NCBI GenBank assembly: GCA_000733355.1
Contig: JNVV01000013.1
Coordinates: forward strand, 283,323 to 347,322
Origin: Falciphora oryzae
Taxonomy: Eukaryota; Ascomycota; Sordariomycetes; Magnaporthales; Magnaporthaceae
DNA: 64,000 nt
Direction: 5' to 3'
Shown here: positions 35,201 to 46,235 of the stretch, in pieces
Layout: every line of letters starts with the position of its first letter
Numbering within the stretch: the stretch's first letter is position 1
The notes under the pieces: model-generated
Told to the model about the DNA's origin: nothing
The model's input: only the letters and a program-made list of their open reading frames with translations
The model's database searches: none
Position numbers and translations under genes: made by a program

Positions 35201-36334
35201 CGGGAAGCCCCGTGGGCTTGCCGGCATATTTGACGACGAAGCATCTGGCTCCGTGGACATTGGCGTGCTCTTTGAGCTGCTGCTCTTCCTACTCTTCTTG
35301 GAGAGGCTTCGAATCTCGGCCTCTTTCTGAGCAATTATCCCCCTTTCTTGGTCATCCTCCTGGCGTGTTCTGCGCCGCCCTCTCTTCTCCCCATCAGTAT
35401 CATTCACACCAAGCAGGCCATCCAGGTCCGAATCTCCGGATTCTTCCTCGGGAGTTTGTGGGGATTGCAGCTGCAAAGGCGCGGGAGGAGGCCTGCGTGG
35501 AGGCGGACCGGGCGGGCGCGGGAACTGGCTGAGGCCATCGTCCACGGTCTCTGCGGGAACCGGTGGCCTAGGTGGCGGTGCGCGCGGTGGCTCGCTTGGA
35601 GGACCCCGTGATGAGGGCAGGGCGAGGTTAATGGGCAGATCTGACAGCTCGTCAGCCTCCTTCCGGACTCGTTCAGCATCGTGTTCTTCTTGATCCACGT
35701 TGAACTGGTCGAGCGCGTGCTCCTCAGGCTTCGGCATCGAGTGCATGGGATCGAGCATCTCCCCAACGGCCGACGCGATGCCACCCATTGGCTGGTCTGC
35801 GGGAGGAGTGATTGGGTATGGGGCGAGTGCGACTTCTATGGGCGAATGTTTGATGCTGTCAGAGTCGAGCGTAGGCGAGACGGGCACGACAAGTTTCGGC
35901 GGCATTTCGGGATCCTCCGATGGACGAGATGTGTTTTCTAGAGCAGCAGCTCCTCTCATCTGTTGTTGCGCAACGGCGGGCAGTGGAGGGACCTGAGGCG
36001 TCCCCATGACCTCCTTGAGCTTCTTGCGGTACTTTTCCTTGTCCTTGAGCGCCCGTTCCAGGTCCTTGTTCAGGCCCAAGATCATGGCTCTTTGCTTGTC
36101 CACTAGCCTCCATAGTTGTGCGTTTTGTTGTGCCTGCGAGTTCTTCTCCTTGAGGAGGTACTGTATGACGGCCTCGGCGCTCCCGGCGGCCTTGATTAGG
36201 TTGGCAATGTCGGCGGGACTCGAGCTGTCGCCCGCGTTTTTGTGTGAACTGGAGCTCGACATGGCAGATATGGCCGAGTCGATGGACGAGTTCCTGGGGG
36301 CGCCCTTGGCCGCTTCCACACGCGGGCCCGCCAT
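32213..36334 (-). CDS. BEM3: PX-PH-RhoGAP protein, Bem3-type Cdc42/Rho GTPase-activating protein
   Basis: GAP that should stimulate GTP hydrolysis by Cdc42/Rho at polarised growth sites. Single exon, 1373 aa (yeast Bem3 is 1128). The N-terminus has a coiled-coil segment (AVIQYLLKEKNSQAQQNAQL...). A Pro-rich disordered region follows. A PX domain lies at about 505-640 (YTGFVTDEYPDLLIPP ... WRVEKDSLSLAKLDQRL) and a PH domain at about 680-795 (FRNGYLTKRGKNFGGWKARF ... DLWVDALLRWIDYRD). The RhoGAP domain spans about 968-1150, with the arginine finger in EEGIFRLSGS and the downstream NVGIVFSPTLNIP motif. A low-complexity tail follows. PX and PH place it on phosphoinositide-rich membranes. The start is the first in-frame ATG; the frame is open upstream without one. 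A 27-codon uORF precedes it. Confidence 0.92.
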   Translation of the reverse strand: MAGPRVEAAKGAPRNSSIDSAISAMSSSSSHKNAGDSSSPADIANLIKAAGSAEAVIQYLLKEKNSQAQQNAQLWRLVDKQRAMILGLNKDLERALKDKEKYRKKLKEVMGTPQVPPLPAVAQQQMRGAAALENTSRPSEDPEMPPKLVVPVSPTLDSDSIKHSPIEVALAPYPITPPADQPMGGIASAVGEMLDPMHSMPKPEEHALDQFNVDQEEHDAERVRKEADELSDLPINLALPSSRGPPSEPPRAPPPRPPVPAETVDDGLSQFPRPPGPPPRRPPPAPLQLQSPQTPEEESGDSDLDGLLGVNDTDGEKRGRRRTRQEDDQERGIIAQKEAEIRSLSKKSRKSSSSKSTPMSTEPDASSSNMPASPRGFPAGIQSEPASLAGVLNGGDREVESVLVAPHKINSGLPASPRPFGNPIQTFASPPLSPRGQAAFSASNFSPRAPRQPIALPNSPQSTPPTADGSESKPKPLNLVKKAMDALSGASSSSSPTKTSRDSPVDRPKEYTGFVTDEYPDLLIPPNALPSVDIKVASSRMKPSRASLLSLTQLEEDPVFTLAIFSRADGQELWRVEKDSLSLAKLDQRLKQCPAFTARTPDRSLFSGHAPAKLDARRLALDQYLDDLLNTPLDTATAVELCKYLSTNTLPPNADETGSVEVATDSSRPLKTGPGGRPFRNGYLTKRGKNFGGWKARFFVLEGPQLRYYETPGGAHLGTIKLQNAQIGKQSQSSDNASPARSGGGSDEIDNQYRHAFLILEPKKKDPSAMTKHVLCAESDKERDLWVDALLRWIDYRDPGDEEVSKKESSQGQSASTSSSSSSKKKKSSSRQAQQQQQQAESESLIGVSYDTTQQGEAPQQGAPPPRKASVNDHEAPLPTPMGMSSQSAYAISGPRDPQPIADSASWGARTPGITALEEKKARKRSFFGFSKARTSSDGNDSLFGGDSNNGPSSGGPNGYSGPIRQVFGAPLGEAVRYNAPFDVKVPLPAVVYRCIQYLESKNAIAEEGIFRLSGSNVVIKQLRERFNNESDVNLVADSNYHDIHAVASLLKLYLRELPTTILTRDLHMHFLSVTEMPNSAAKIAALGELVERLPQANATLLKYLIAFLIKIINNAGQNKMTVRNVGIVFSPTLNIPAPVFAMFLQNYEGIFGVDAEQYELPSSNSTQQEPQQPRRQQQQYNDDGSSDRSINMRPAAAPRRPSLASLDQLARPSTSGTSGSPHRNRLVESERQQRNTPTPPPVGQYSQARNGGTPPPVQQQRQASYEPAYLAQQNMQTGGVPMALRPAYEGGMFVPSNGFDMTQLHTPTGPRAPNPQYDRPIYEQGGAAAYEGPFANGGGGGSKSRRESAVFMMGGGMSSQGSRSRLREETHF

Positions 36335-36407
36335 GGTGATGGACGGCCGGAGGGCTAAGCCTTCTGACGGCTTCGAGGCTATGACAGGGCCCGAGGCACT
36401 CCTGCTG

Positions 36408-36491
36408 TCATTCGGAAGGCGGGTTGGGGATTGGGCGATTGAACTGGTCCAGAGAATCAAGATACATGTCAGCCCACACCACAGCAACCAT
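36408..36491 (-). promoter_or_regulatory. Upstream ORF (27 codons) in the probable BEM3 leader
   Basis: An ATG at 36491 (minus strand) opens MVAVVWADMYLDSLDQFNRP and stops at 36408, 73 bp before the main start and in another frame. It contains a second internal ATG. If the leader is transcribed unspliced it would act as a uORF. No conservation data are available. Confidence 0.4.
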
Positions 36492-37447
36492 GAGTGACAC
36501 CGAGGCCGCTGCTGCAAGGCGGCAGGCGGGCAAGCCTGGCCAGTCCTTATGTCACAAGTGACGCACCCAAAGCTCGTCTCGGACGCGGAAGGACTAGTTT
36601 TGTTGCTTTGGAAGTAAGGCGGCTTCCTGCGAGTGCGTGGTGTCGGCAACGAGGGGCCGTCGTGGGCGCTGGCGTCGGCCGTCTGGGAGACGGCAGCCGG
36701 GAAGCCGCGAACCAGAGAGGGGAGGTCGGAGGTCGTCGGGCTAGGGCTCACGCTCGCGGCAGAGGAGACGAAAGTGGTGGTCTGCAGCGGGCTCGGGGCC
36801 AGCCTTCCAAGTGATCTGGAGCAGTGGTGTTTTTTTTTTTTTTTTTTTGCGGCGAGGCAAGAGACGGTGGTGTGGGTTAGCACTTCGTGTTCGGACTCTT
36901 GTTACAGAGAGCGTCGTCGTGTGCGTGCGTCTGGCGCGTGCCCGGCTGGAGGTCGCACAGCAGGGCGCTGTTGTTGCGGGGGATTGGGAACGGAAGAAGC
37001 TCGCTCCCTCGTTCTCTCCTCCTCTTGTGTGGTGTGGGCAGACGCCTGAGTCGAGCACCGCTTGGCACAACAGCGTGGTGGGTGATGCCCTTGCCCACTT
37101 CACTGAGTGGTATGTATAGGATGGTAGGGAATGTATCAAAACAGACAATTGGAGGAGAGGAAGCAGAGGACGGCCAGAGCAAAAGTAGAAGCAGGCCGTA
37201 TCCACAAACGGGCAGGTAAACTGGGGAACAACATTAAGCGCAACAGTCCAGTGGAGCCTATATTTTAGGGGTGCACAGGGGGGGCAGGGAAGGCGTGCTG
37301 CTGTTGCTGCTGCTGGATGAAGACAAACGCGGCCGCCGTTTTGGTCCTCCTCTTGCCGCACCTCCTCTTTTTGTCTAGCCTTTTGGTTTTGTAATGTATT
37401 TTCTCCCTCTTGCAAATTGTTTGTTTTGTGTTTTATTTTAGCTTTCC
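36492..37447. other. Upstream region of BEM3 with a T19 tract
   Basis: Promoter and leader of the minus-strand RhoGAP gene. A run of 19 T (plus strand) lies at 36830-36848, reading as an A tract in the BEM3 sense. The BEM3 frame is open upstream to about 36883 but has no ATG. Nothing else is supported. Confidence 0.4.
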
Positions 37448-37726
37448 TTACCGGGCAGAAAATGATGCCGGTGTGTGCGACGGCGACAACGGGCTGCTGG
37501 GACTGGAGCCAGCAGCACCATGGGTGAGCAACGGGCTGGAGGTCAAAGTCGGCAGCGGCCGCGAGGGCATGTAGACTAGGGCGGCGCCGCCGCCGTTCGC
37601 GCTGCTCGGCGTTGGACTGCTGGGGCTGCTCGGCTGGGCGATCGCGGACGGCGAGGGCGAGGATGAGTAAAGCAACTGGACATCCGACGAGCCGTCGCCA
37701 TCACTCTGGCGCGCAAGCTGCGACAT
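37448..37726 (-). CDS. Small Ser/Pro-rich ORF, doubtful
   Basis: A true ATG opens a 92-codon frame beginning MSQLARQSDGDGSSDVQLLY. It is dominated by Ser, Pro, Ala and Thr. No domain, signal peptide or membrane segment is visible. It could be the first exon of an unresolved gene, a small fungal-specific protein, or a chance ORF in C-rich DNA. I keep it at low confidence. Confidence 0.25.
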   Translation of the reverse strand: MSQLARQSDGDGSSDVQLLYSSSPSPSAIAQPSSPSSPTPSSANGGGAALVYMPSRPLPTLTSSPLLTHGAAGSSPSSPLSPSHTPASFSAR

Positions 37727-38056
37727 GGTCCTCTATGCGAGTCGGGATGGACGCCCCTTGGCGACCGATGGGGGCGGACGGGGGTGGGTGGTCGGGGGTC
37801 AGAGCTTGACGCAGGACCTTGCCCTCGGATGGGAGGGTTTCGAGAAGGCTGGATAACCCTGATTGACGTCGCATATAATAGCAACAATCCCGCCCGCAGC
37901 CTCTGCTGTTGCTCCCGTCTAGCCCAAGCCGTTGTTGCGCCCAGCAGCGGCTGCAACAGCCAGCGCAGAACAGCGTGCAGTGTACCTGGAGTCGGCGGCC
38001 GGCCACTCGCGCGTTGGGTCGCGACGGGGAAAGGGACTCTAGTGTGCAGCAAATAG

Positions 38057-38063
<7 letters not shown>

Positions 38064-38092
<29 letters not shown>
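38064..38092. repeat. AC dinucleotide microsatellite
   Basis: About 14.5 perfect AC units. It is non-coding and probably polymorphic. Confidence 0.9.
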
Positions 38093-38094
<2 letters not shown>

Positions 38095-39779
38095 CCATGT
38101 CCTTGTTTCCCTACACAGTCGGCGAGACCAAGGGGAGGCTTGGAAACAAGCCGAACAGGCGGTGGGTAGCAATGCAGTTTCCATGTCCAGGCCCAGGAGA
38201 AGCCTTGCCACCCCAATCATGCTCCGGTATTAGCTTTGGCGCAGCCTTGGTGCATACAGGTAGGTACCCGCATAGTCGCACGGCAGGAACACCAGCACGC
38301 CCAGCCGGGGACAGATTTAGCTGAACGCCGAGACTTGAATCAATTCCGCCTGGCACTGGAATGTGCCGGACGGCCCTACACCCATATCGCACTTCTAGAC
38401 CGTTGCTGGCTGAACTCTCTGGACGTTGATTCTGGGTCCAGATCAATTCTCCCGTGCTTACCGCGCACTCACTCAGCGCTACTGCCGCTGTCAATGTAAA
38501 TTGCATTCGAATCGCGTCCCCATCTTGCATGCAACGTCCTCGGCCGCCAATGACAGACCCGGGAGACAACAACAGAGAACGCACTTTTGTTGTGTCCAGG
38601 TCCAGTGCGAAAGGCCCGGCTCCATCAGTTGCCGTTGGATTTCTTCAGGGTGTCCCCCCGCCTTGGGCGGCCTGCACCTGCAGCACTGGTCCCCATTAGG
38701 GAAAGCGGAGCCGGGATAGAGAGTTGAGGTGCACCGAAGACACCATTAACAGCCGATATCAAATTGGCCTCTGGGCCGGGACCCTCTTCAGCGAGGCCCA
38801 GCGCTGCAGTGGAACCGGACAGGTCTTCTGAAACCATTCAATCGACCAAGATAGGCGCCTTCCTTTTGTTTGTCTGAATTTTTGTCACCAGTGTGCCAGT
38901 CTGCGGTTGCACGTTTATGTGTGCTGTGTGGTCTAGACTCAGTGCCGAAAATGAATTTGACCTGGCCCAGACGGCACACAAGTTGTTTGTTTGGTTGCTG
39001 CGCTGTCCACGTGGGACCTACCAGCGAGCTCGTTTCCCGAAGAATCTACGCAGCTCATACATACAGCACATACAGCTGGCAGGGACCAGACAAATGCCTG
39101 GCTTTGATAGGGCCGATAAGGTCTGTTAGCACGGTACTGCCTGCAGTGCTCCCGCGCTGGTCGCATCCCCATCGAATTTTACGGGACATTGTGGTGGACA
39201 GGGATGCGTCCGCCCGTGGCGGGGTCCATTCCAATCACGCCCCCAGGTTTCAGAAGCCTGCCGAGAAGCTTAGGCTCTTGGCACACGGCTGATGGCAAGG
39301 CCTTGCTCGCTTTGTCGTTTCTGTCGCACTCTTTCGTGTGCCTTCGCCTGCTATTCATCTTGTCAGTCAGCGAGACACTTCCGACCGCCGCGTCAATTGC
39401 ATGTAACATTGAATGCCTAGACTGCCATTCCCTCCAGGGCAAAGCAGGCTAGCAGTGGAACTTCGTTGTAACGGTTAAACATACGAGCCGTTCCGGGCTA
39501 TTGTAAGCGGGCAGGGAGCTCGCACATGATGATGTTTACACTCATCATGTTACGAATCCAACCTCGTGCCTCTGTCTGCTTCTGTGTCTGTCAGCCCTCC
39601 GTCCCGCTGCTTCCGCGGCCAGGCGATGACCTGATTTCTTTTGCCGATCATGGATGATCAACCACGATCCACAGACAGGGGCATCTGCGGCGCTTGCCCG
39701 CCACTGGTCAAAGCTTCCTGGTCTTGCTTTCCGGTGCTTGGATTGCAATTGCCCACCGAGTATTTTTGGTTTCTCCTCC

Positions 39780-39805
39780 ACCAGGCGCCGGGGCCGGCGC
39801 CTGGT
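39780..39805. repeat. 26-bp GC-rich palindrome with 12-bp perfect arms
   Basis: The left arm ACCAGGCGCCGG (39780-39791) and right arm CCGGCGCCTGGT (39794-39805) are exact reverse complements separated by GG. It lies far from any supported gene. It could be a dimeric protein-binding site or a cruciform/hairpin former. Confidence 0.8.
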
Positions 39806-42800
39806 CCAGCAAGGGCGGAGTGGGTGGGAAGGGTCGTCTCGTTCGAGTTAGGCCGACGCACTCATTCATTCATTCGTCATGCCCCATGCAGGACAAGGCG
39901 CTCTGCGGCGGGCCAGCAGCCCTGCATTTGCGCATGCTCCTTCCAACGAAATAAAACGAGCCCGCAAAAAGAAGCGACTTTAGCACATGTTTTTTTTTTC
40001 CCTCCCTATTTCCTCACACTTGAATGGAAAATGAAGAATTAAACCAGCTTACATATTAATCCTGATTGCAAAGTATTATAAAACGTATTTTTTTTTTCCA
40101 AGTTGAAAAGATGCACAGTTGTGATTTCTTTCGAGATTGTTTATCGCGGGGGACATCAATTGCGTCTCGTTTTTTATGTCGTGGGGGAGGCTTGCTCTCC
40201 GCTTCCCTGAATTGTGCACGAACTAAACCGGTCGGCGCCCTCCAATCCCAGTGCGCTGTGTCGAATCAAGGCAAGCCGCCTGCAAGGGAGCCGTTGATTC
40301 TCGCGCACAATCTCCAGGAGGGAGGTGCCCTCAACCACCTACTGGGACCCCTTCAAGTGTGCTCGTGGCGCAGCCTCCACCCGCTCAAGCCCCTGTTGCT
40401 ATCGCCGTCTGGTTTCTCCCAGGTGTGGCACCAATCAGCGCTATGATCAGCCGCACATTGAATCCTTGGGTGGTTGCTTCGAGAGTAGCACTCGGAGGGT
40501 TCGCTTTATTTGTCGCATTCAAGCAAGTGTCCGGGCGCCTCGTTGATGCGTCTATCTGCGAACTGAGCCGGCTGTCTACTCTCACCCAGATCATCTCGTC
40601 CAATATACGAGCCCCGGCGAGCAGATTGCTCGCCCCCCCTTTTTTTCCTGATCCGAAAGTGATCGGTTCAGATCGCCGCAGAGCTCGATCCGAAGCTACG
40701 CCACGCCCATGAGGGACGTGCATTTCCATCAACAGCCAAACGCCAAACAACGCAATATCGCTCGTTCCCGCACCTCGCCTCTCTGAATGTGGCTTGTCCC
40801 TGTTTTGCCCCTCGGCCCTGGCTCAGTATCCCAGAAGAGGTAGCCGTCGCCGACATTCAAGTCCGTAGGACCTCGGCTGCTCTGGAGCGGCCGAATTCAG
40901 GGACTTGGAATTTACTCCGTTCATGACTTGCCCAGACGCGGGCGGGATGCTCCTACGTTCTCCTCGCCATGGCGGGGCCTCTGCCCCTGCCCCTGGGTCC
41001 GGCCTCCATCCAACTGGGCCGTGTCCACACCACCTTGAGCCTCCATGCCGGGCCAATCAAGGGTGTTTCTGTTCGCTGCCGGGTGCGTGCGCTGCAACCG
41101 TTGTGTCCCTTGCAGCGTGCAGGCGAGGAGGCGGTGTGACAGAAGCAGTTGAGACTATCTCAACATCCTGTGCCTGTCCGCTGCTGGGCTCCCCTGATGC
41201 CTCCTGTGCTCTTGTTTGCAACTTGGAGAAGCTTTGAGGCTTCGCTGGTGATTGATTACATATTGGAGGGCATCATGACTAGGTACCTACGCATAGGTAG
41301 CCCTCCAACCACGATTAAACCTGCCGTGCGATGACAGCCATCCCGCCAGGACCCTACCGTTAGGTGGGCCATTGCTGCGACCCCCTTTTTCCTCTAGCGT
41401 TCATCCCCCGCTGGCGGGAACGGAGATTGAACATGGCATCACGCACACGGCAATGCCTGAACGAGTTCCATTTTGGGGCAATCACCGTTATGCCACATCA
41501 AAGCAACGAAACAAAGGCAATTTCGTGTCGATGGCCCCCACGCAAAATATACCGCAGTGCTACATATAAATCTGTACACTATACATTAACGAAATGTTAT
41601 CCTCACAAGAGGAAAAAAAAAAAAAAAACTGTTTCATGTTTCAACCCTGCCAAACGACTCGGGATGTGTCATAGGGTGGTGCTCGATTGCTATAGAAGAG
41701 GGATTTCCCAGCCATCCTAGCGTCTCGATGAGATTGAACCAGACCTTACCATCAAGCTGCGGGGTTCTTGTCTTGGAACCCCGAGCAGTCAAGTCTGTTT
41801 TTCTGCCTTGGTTATTTACGGAACCGTTGGACTTTATACCCCGGCACCCAGTTAAAAAGAGACGCCTTCTCTTGTCCTAGGTTGTCATGGCCACAGTGGG
41901 CGAGAAAAGGACTACGATACAAGTAGACGAGCGGAAACATAGACGGAACAGTATCGAGAACTATATTATGTGGAACAGGGCGTCATATACTAGATAATAT
42001 ATGTGATTGGCCAGGTAATGAGGCTCAGGATCTTGGTTTAGGAATGACGTGTGTTTACTCGCCCTCAAGCGTCAGCCTTGAGGCTTTTCTTGTTCCTCCA
42101 ATTCAGACGATCGAACTGGCCGACTGGTACCAGTCTACGCAATCTTGGGAAGCGCTGTCAAACAAAAAAAAGGCGCCGTTGACGAAATACCTTCAAATAT
42201 ATCTCGAAACATGAACCTCGGCCAATCCGCGTCCTGGAATCCTCTCCAATCGGGCGATCCGCCGCCAGATGGATTTGGATCGTCAGGGACCTGCTCTGCC
42301 AATCAGCTCCCCGACAGTGTCGTGCGACGCTTGACATTATCAGGCTGGGCAAGTTCGGCGGCAAACAAAAAAGGGGTGTTTGTGCCTTAAATCCCACTCG
42401 CTCTGGCGTTCCAAAACGTGCCGACAGAACCGTCTCGGGCAGCCGATTCATCCCCTTTCCTTCATGTCGTCCCCTTCTTTCGCGGTCAGTGTGCACCCCA
42501 ACCTGCAGACTGCGAACCACTGGTTATTTGTGTGCTCCTTGCCCCACCAGAGTTGAGTGCTTGGCCTCACGACACCTTTGCCACTCGGCCCCAATCTTGT
42601 TTTTCTTTCCTTTGGGATTTTCAACGACAATGGCCTGTCTCTTGAAGTGAAACCAGGGATCCTACCGCGAGAGGCCACCAGAGTTTGCTCGATCAAAAAA
42701 GCATACTACGTATGCCTCTATGCATCGCCCGCCGCCTTAAAGCGGCCGTCAGGCCCCGCTGCCAGCCCGGGCGAGACCGAACGGTAGGCACAAGCCCGAA

Positions 42801-44082
42801 GCAAAGACGAACGTCTTCACCGCGGGCACCCGATCGCCAACCGTTCATCATCCTTGCACATGTCCGAACAGTGAGCATGCAGCTTTGTTTTTGTTTTGCT
42901 TTCCATCCCCTTCATGCATCCTTCAGACGAGTTATCTCCGTCCCGAAGTGGGTTGCCGCTGGTGACCTTTGATGCCCTGGCCAGGTCGGATCTGTCGGTT
43001 GCAACTTGCAAGGACCAGACCCGCCCTTTCCATCCGTCCTCGCCCAACGGTTGTGCCCTCTCGGGCATGGTTGCATCCGGGATGCCTTTATCTTGGGAAA
43101 TCGTCGGCAAAGCATCGTGATGTCAAAATCGTACCACACCTGGTCGACCCCGACCGCCGGCACCTGGGCAGGGAAGCCCTCCCCTTTCGCGGTCACGCGG
43201 GTCGGGTGGAAGCTATACCAGAACAGCGAAAACAAAATAAATAAAATAAAACGAGATGGAGACCCGGCATCGCGAAAGGACGGGGTCGGTCAGCAAACAT
43301 GTCACAGTTTCGATGCTAATGAAGAAGGTAGATGATCTGGAGGGAATCTCAATTTCTGAAACGAGCTAGACATGCACGCAGTCGACGGGAATCTGGCTAA
43401 AGACAAATCCCATGCTCGTCTCGGGTTGGTTTCAGATGCGCTACCACGCGGCCGGGCCTTGGCAGTGTGCAGAACAGTGCTTGCCCAAAAGAAAGGGGTG
43501 CTGGCTTCGAAACGGAGGCCACCCATGGGAGAACGCAAAACAACAGAACAACGGAGGTTGAGGTGTGAAGGAAGGAAGAAAAAAGGCTACGCAGCTGTGA
43601 GTCCCCAGCTGACAAGCACCCAAAAGCCGTTGGGACCTGCGACGAACCGACAACCTCCCGCGTCGCCCTCGCTCTCAACGGTTTGACCCGACCAGAAGTA
43701 ACAGGTGTTTACGGTCCCCCCTGTTGACCCCCAACTTCTATTTCCGTGGTACCTAAAATGTATAGCGCCCGTATAACGACATGCCCGTCGATCTGCCATG
43801 CTCTCCCTGCCCACAGTGCTCTGCAAGGGACCGACCCAACGAGGTCCAGCCACCGGTCGTCTGTCGCTAGGGTGTGGACCTGGGGCGCGAGCATCAGCCG
43901 GCCCTTGCCCGGCGTCCGGCGTCCGGCGCCTGCCGAAAGACCAGCCATGATGTCCGGGCTCTCCATGACGATACACACCCTTGGTGCTGCCATGGGGGTC
44001 CGCCCTGCCTGGGGTTGTTGGGGGTGATGCGGCACAGCACGGGGCAGTGGATCAACTCTTGGCAAGCTGCCAAACCACCAGG

Positions 44083-44127
44083 CAAGTCAAGCAAGTCAAG
44101 CAAGTCAAGCAAGTCAAGCAAGTCAAG
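44083..44127. repeat. Tandem repeat, five copies of CAAGTCAAG
   Basis: Five perfect head-to-tail copies of the 9-mer. Being a multiple of three it keeps all frames open, but no credible ORF includes it. Confidence 0.9.
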
Positions 44128-44213
44128 CGGGGGCAATGCGTCGTTTCACGTTGTGAGCGTTTGACTGCTGTCAGTTGATGTCAACAAAGGAGAGATAGGG
44201 GGCTGGCTGACGC

Positions 44214-44254
44214 TTTTTTTTTTTTTTTTTTTTTTTTGTAATTTTTTTTTTTTT
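44214..44254. repeat. Long T tracts (T24, GTAA, T13)
   Basis: A T24 run (44214-44237) and a T13 run (44242-44254) are separated by GTAA. Further T13 and T11 runs lie at 44357-44381. These may be nucleosome-excluding elements or remnants of retrotransposed poly(A) tails; no element body is recognised beside them. Confidence 0.8.
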
Positions 44255-45698
44255 ATCCTTGGTTCTGACTCCCGTGCCTACATTCTCCCCTTTTCCGTCA
44301 AACAGGATCCGGCCCTCGCAACCGATCCGGGGCCGAAACTAGTCCTCTCGTCTCCCTTTTTTTTTTTTTCTTTTTTTTTTTATGTTTCCTCATTCTCCTC
44401 GTTAGGGGGTCCTGGCTGCCTGACCAGGCAACGTGGCCATGCCGGGAGTGACGGAATCCGCGCCGATGAGGCTATTGTCCTGTTTCGCCTGTCCCCCGCC
44501 CGGTCTCTGGGGCTGTGCCGAATTGCCCGGCTGCTCCGACGATCCGGGGCGGGAATGCTTGGCCGCCGCTCAGCCGGCACACCTACCATGAGCCAAGACA
44601 GAGGATTTGCACTCACCACAGAAATGGCTGTGCTTTCTCTGACAGAGTCATCCATGCCATTATTTTGTCAAAGAACCCCACTTTGTGAGTAAACCCCGTG
44701 GGGAGATTCTCAGGTCTCCCGGGGAGGTCGTCGTTGACGGAACCGGCCCGCTTGCCCTCGTGAGCAGAACTCGTAGCGACACTGTCTCTCACGAGGAGCT
44801 TCTCCTTGTAGCGCCGCGATGGCCACGGCGGCACGGCAGGTTCACGGGAAATCAGCTGAGTCTTGGCCAGGTTAGATCCTGCCGTGTTTCTGCATCGTAA
44901 AAGGGCAAGCCTCGTATCAATGAGATAGATGGAGATCATTCTAGAACTCGGCTCATCCCGCTCCAGAGGTGAATTTTTCACAAGATGAATGCGCATCTAC
45001 CCAACGTGGACCCCTTATCCCGGGACCCCAGATATCTCCAGCCACCTCGGCACCGAAACCACATCTGCCAGTCTTCAGGAAACCCACCGGCCTAATTGGG
45101 CAGCGACGCAAGTGAACACCGTGATAGGCTCCGGGGCCCAAACAGGCCAATTCGATATGTCATGCATCTGCCCACAATCGATCAACCGCACAGCCGCTCC
45201 GGCACTCACGTGACACTGCAGATTTCGAGGGGCTGCGCTTTACCCAGCCGGGCAGCTTCCTGGCCTCTGGCCCACTCCAACAGTGGCAGACCACCAATCA
45301 CGACGCCGTTCGCACTCATGAGATTTGGCCGGCGTGACGTTCAACAACGTCATCCGATCAGTAAAGCCTGATCCCTGCCGACAGCCTCTCGGAATCTTGG
45401 ACCTGCGTGCAGGAAAACAAGGAAAAAAGAGCCAATATTGCGGCGGTAGTGCTTTGCTTTTGCTTCCACATTCCAAAACCCGCACCGCCGAATGCTGCGT
45501 GGGAGTCGTGTCCAGACGCTGCGCTTAACTAGCAGGCTCTACGCACGCAAAGACGTCTCGCCTCGAATCCAAAATCGTGCTGCTGCCTCCTCTGTGTCTC
45601 CCGAGTGAAGCCGTATCTGTTCTGTCTGCGCCTCAACCCTCAACCCCCCACCCCGTCCGTCAGCCGCCTCGTCCTTCACCCTCTCGGCCAGGCTTTCA

Positions 45699-46235
45699 TG
45701 CGTGATCCCAGGGTCCAATTTCAGGGATCACCCGCGTACCGTCGCAGCCAGCAGGTCACTGCAGACTGGTGTGCTCTGGGCAAGGCGACGCCCAACCGAC
45801 TTCTTCGAGACATAAAGTGACCCCCTTTCTTGCCACCTGATCTTCATCTCCATCACCGTCTTTGCTCAGCAGAGTGTGCCTCTTATCCGCCTTCACCCTC
45901 TTCCTCGCCGCATCTACGGAGGGCCGACGCCAGACTGAAAGACACCCGCCCCTCGGTGCTTGCGTTGATCATCACCTAGAAAACAAGGCGCAACCGCATT
46001 TCTGACCTCAACAACCCATCCTCGCCGGAAAATCGCCTCTTTATTCTTATACCATCACGCAAGGTCCACACACTTTGCGGCAACCTGTTCCAGTTACAAC
46101 GGGCCAAAACAGAATCGATCCCTTGACGATCGATCCGTCTTGCCCTCATCGACGGATCTACGCCGTTAGCTAGCTCCTGTCCTAGACGACAGTTCAGGGC
46201 AACACCAATTGTCACTAGCCAACCGCTTATTTGAC
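45699..46235 (+). promoter_or_regulatory. C/T-rich, nearly ATG-free probable leader of the 46.2 kb gene
   Basis: Only one ATG (45699) occurs and none between there and the proposed start at 46236. The pyrimidine-rich composition resembles the leader of the 24456 gene and is typical of fungal transcribed leaders. Confidence 0.45.

Larger units (their letters stand above)
37727..45698. other. Gene-poor region of about 8 kb
   Basis: No protein-coding gene is supported; all frames are short and lack family features. It contains an AC microsatellite, a 26-bp palindrome, a 9-bp tandem repeat and long T tracts (listed separately), an AGGTACCT palindrome at 41281-41288 and an A tract near 41612-41628. 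The stretch could be distal promoter sequence of the 46.2 kb gene, could carry non-coding RNAs, or could be decayed repeats. Confidence 0.4.

Noticed and set aside
37448..37726. Reading the small Ser/Pro ORF as the N-terminus of a TBC/Gyp7-type GAP because of DVQLLY
   Set aside because: The match is only a few residues, and the following conserved sequence of that family is absent.
45541..45590. A tRNA-like B box (CTCGAATCC)
   Set aside because: No A box or cloverleaf could be built around it, and no terminator T run follows at the right distance.
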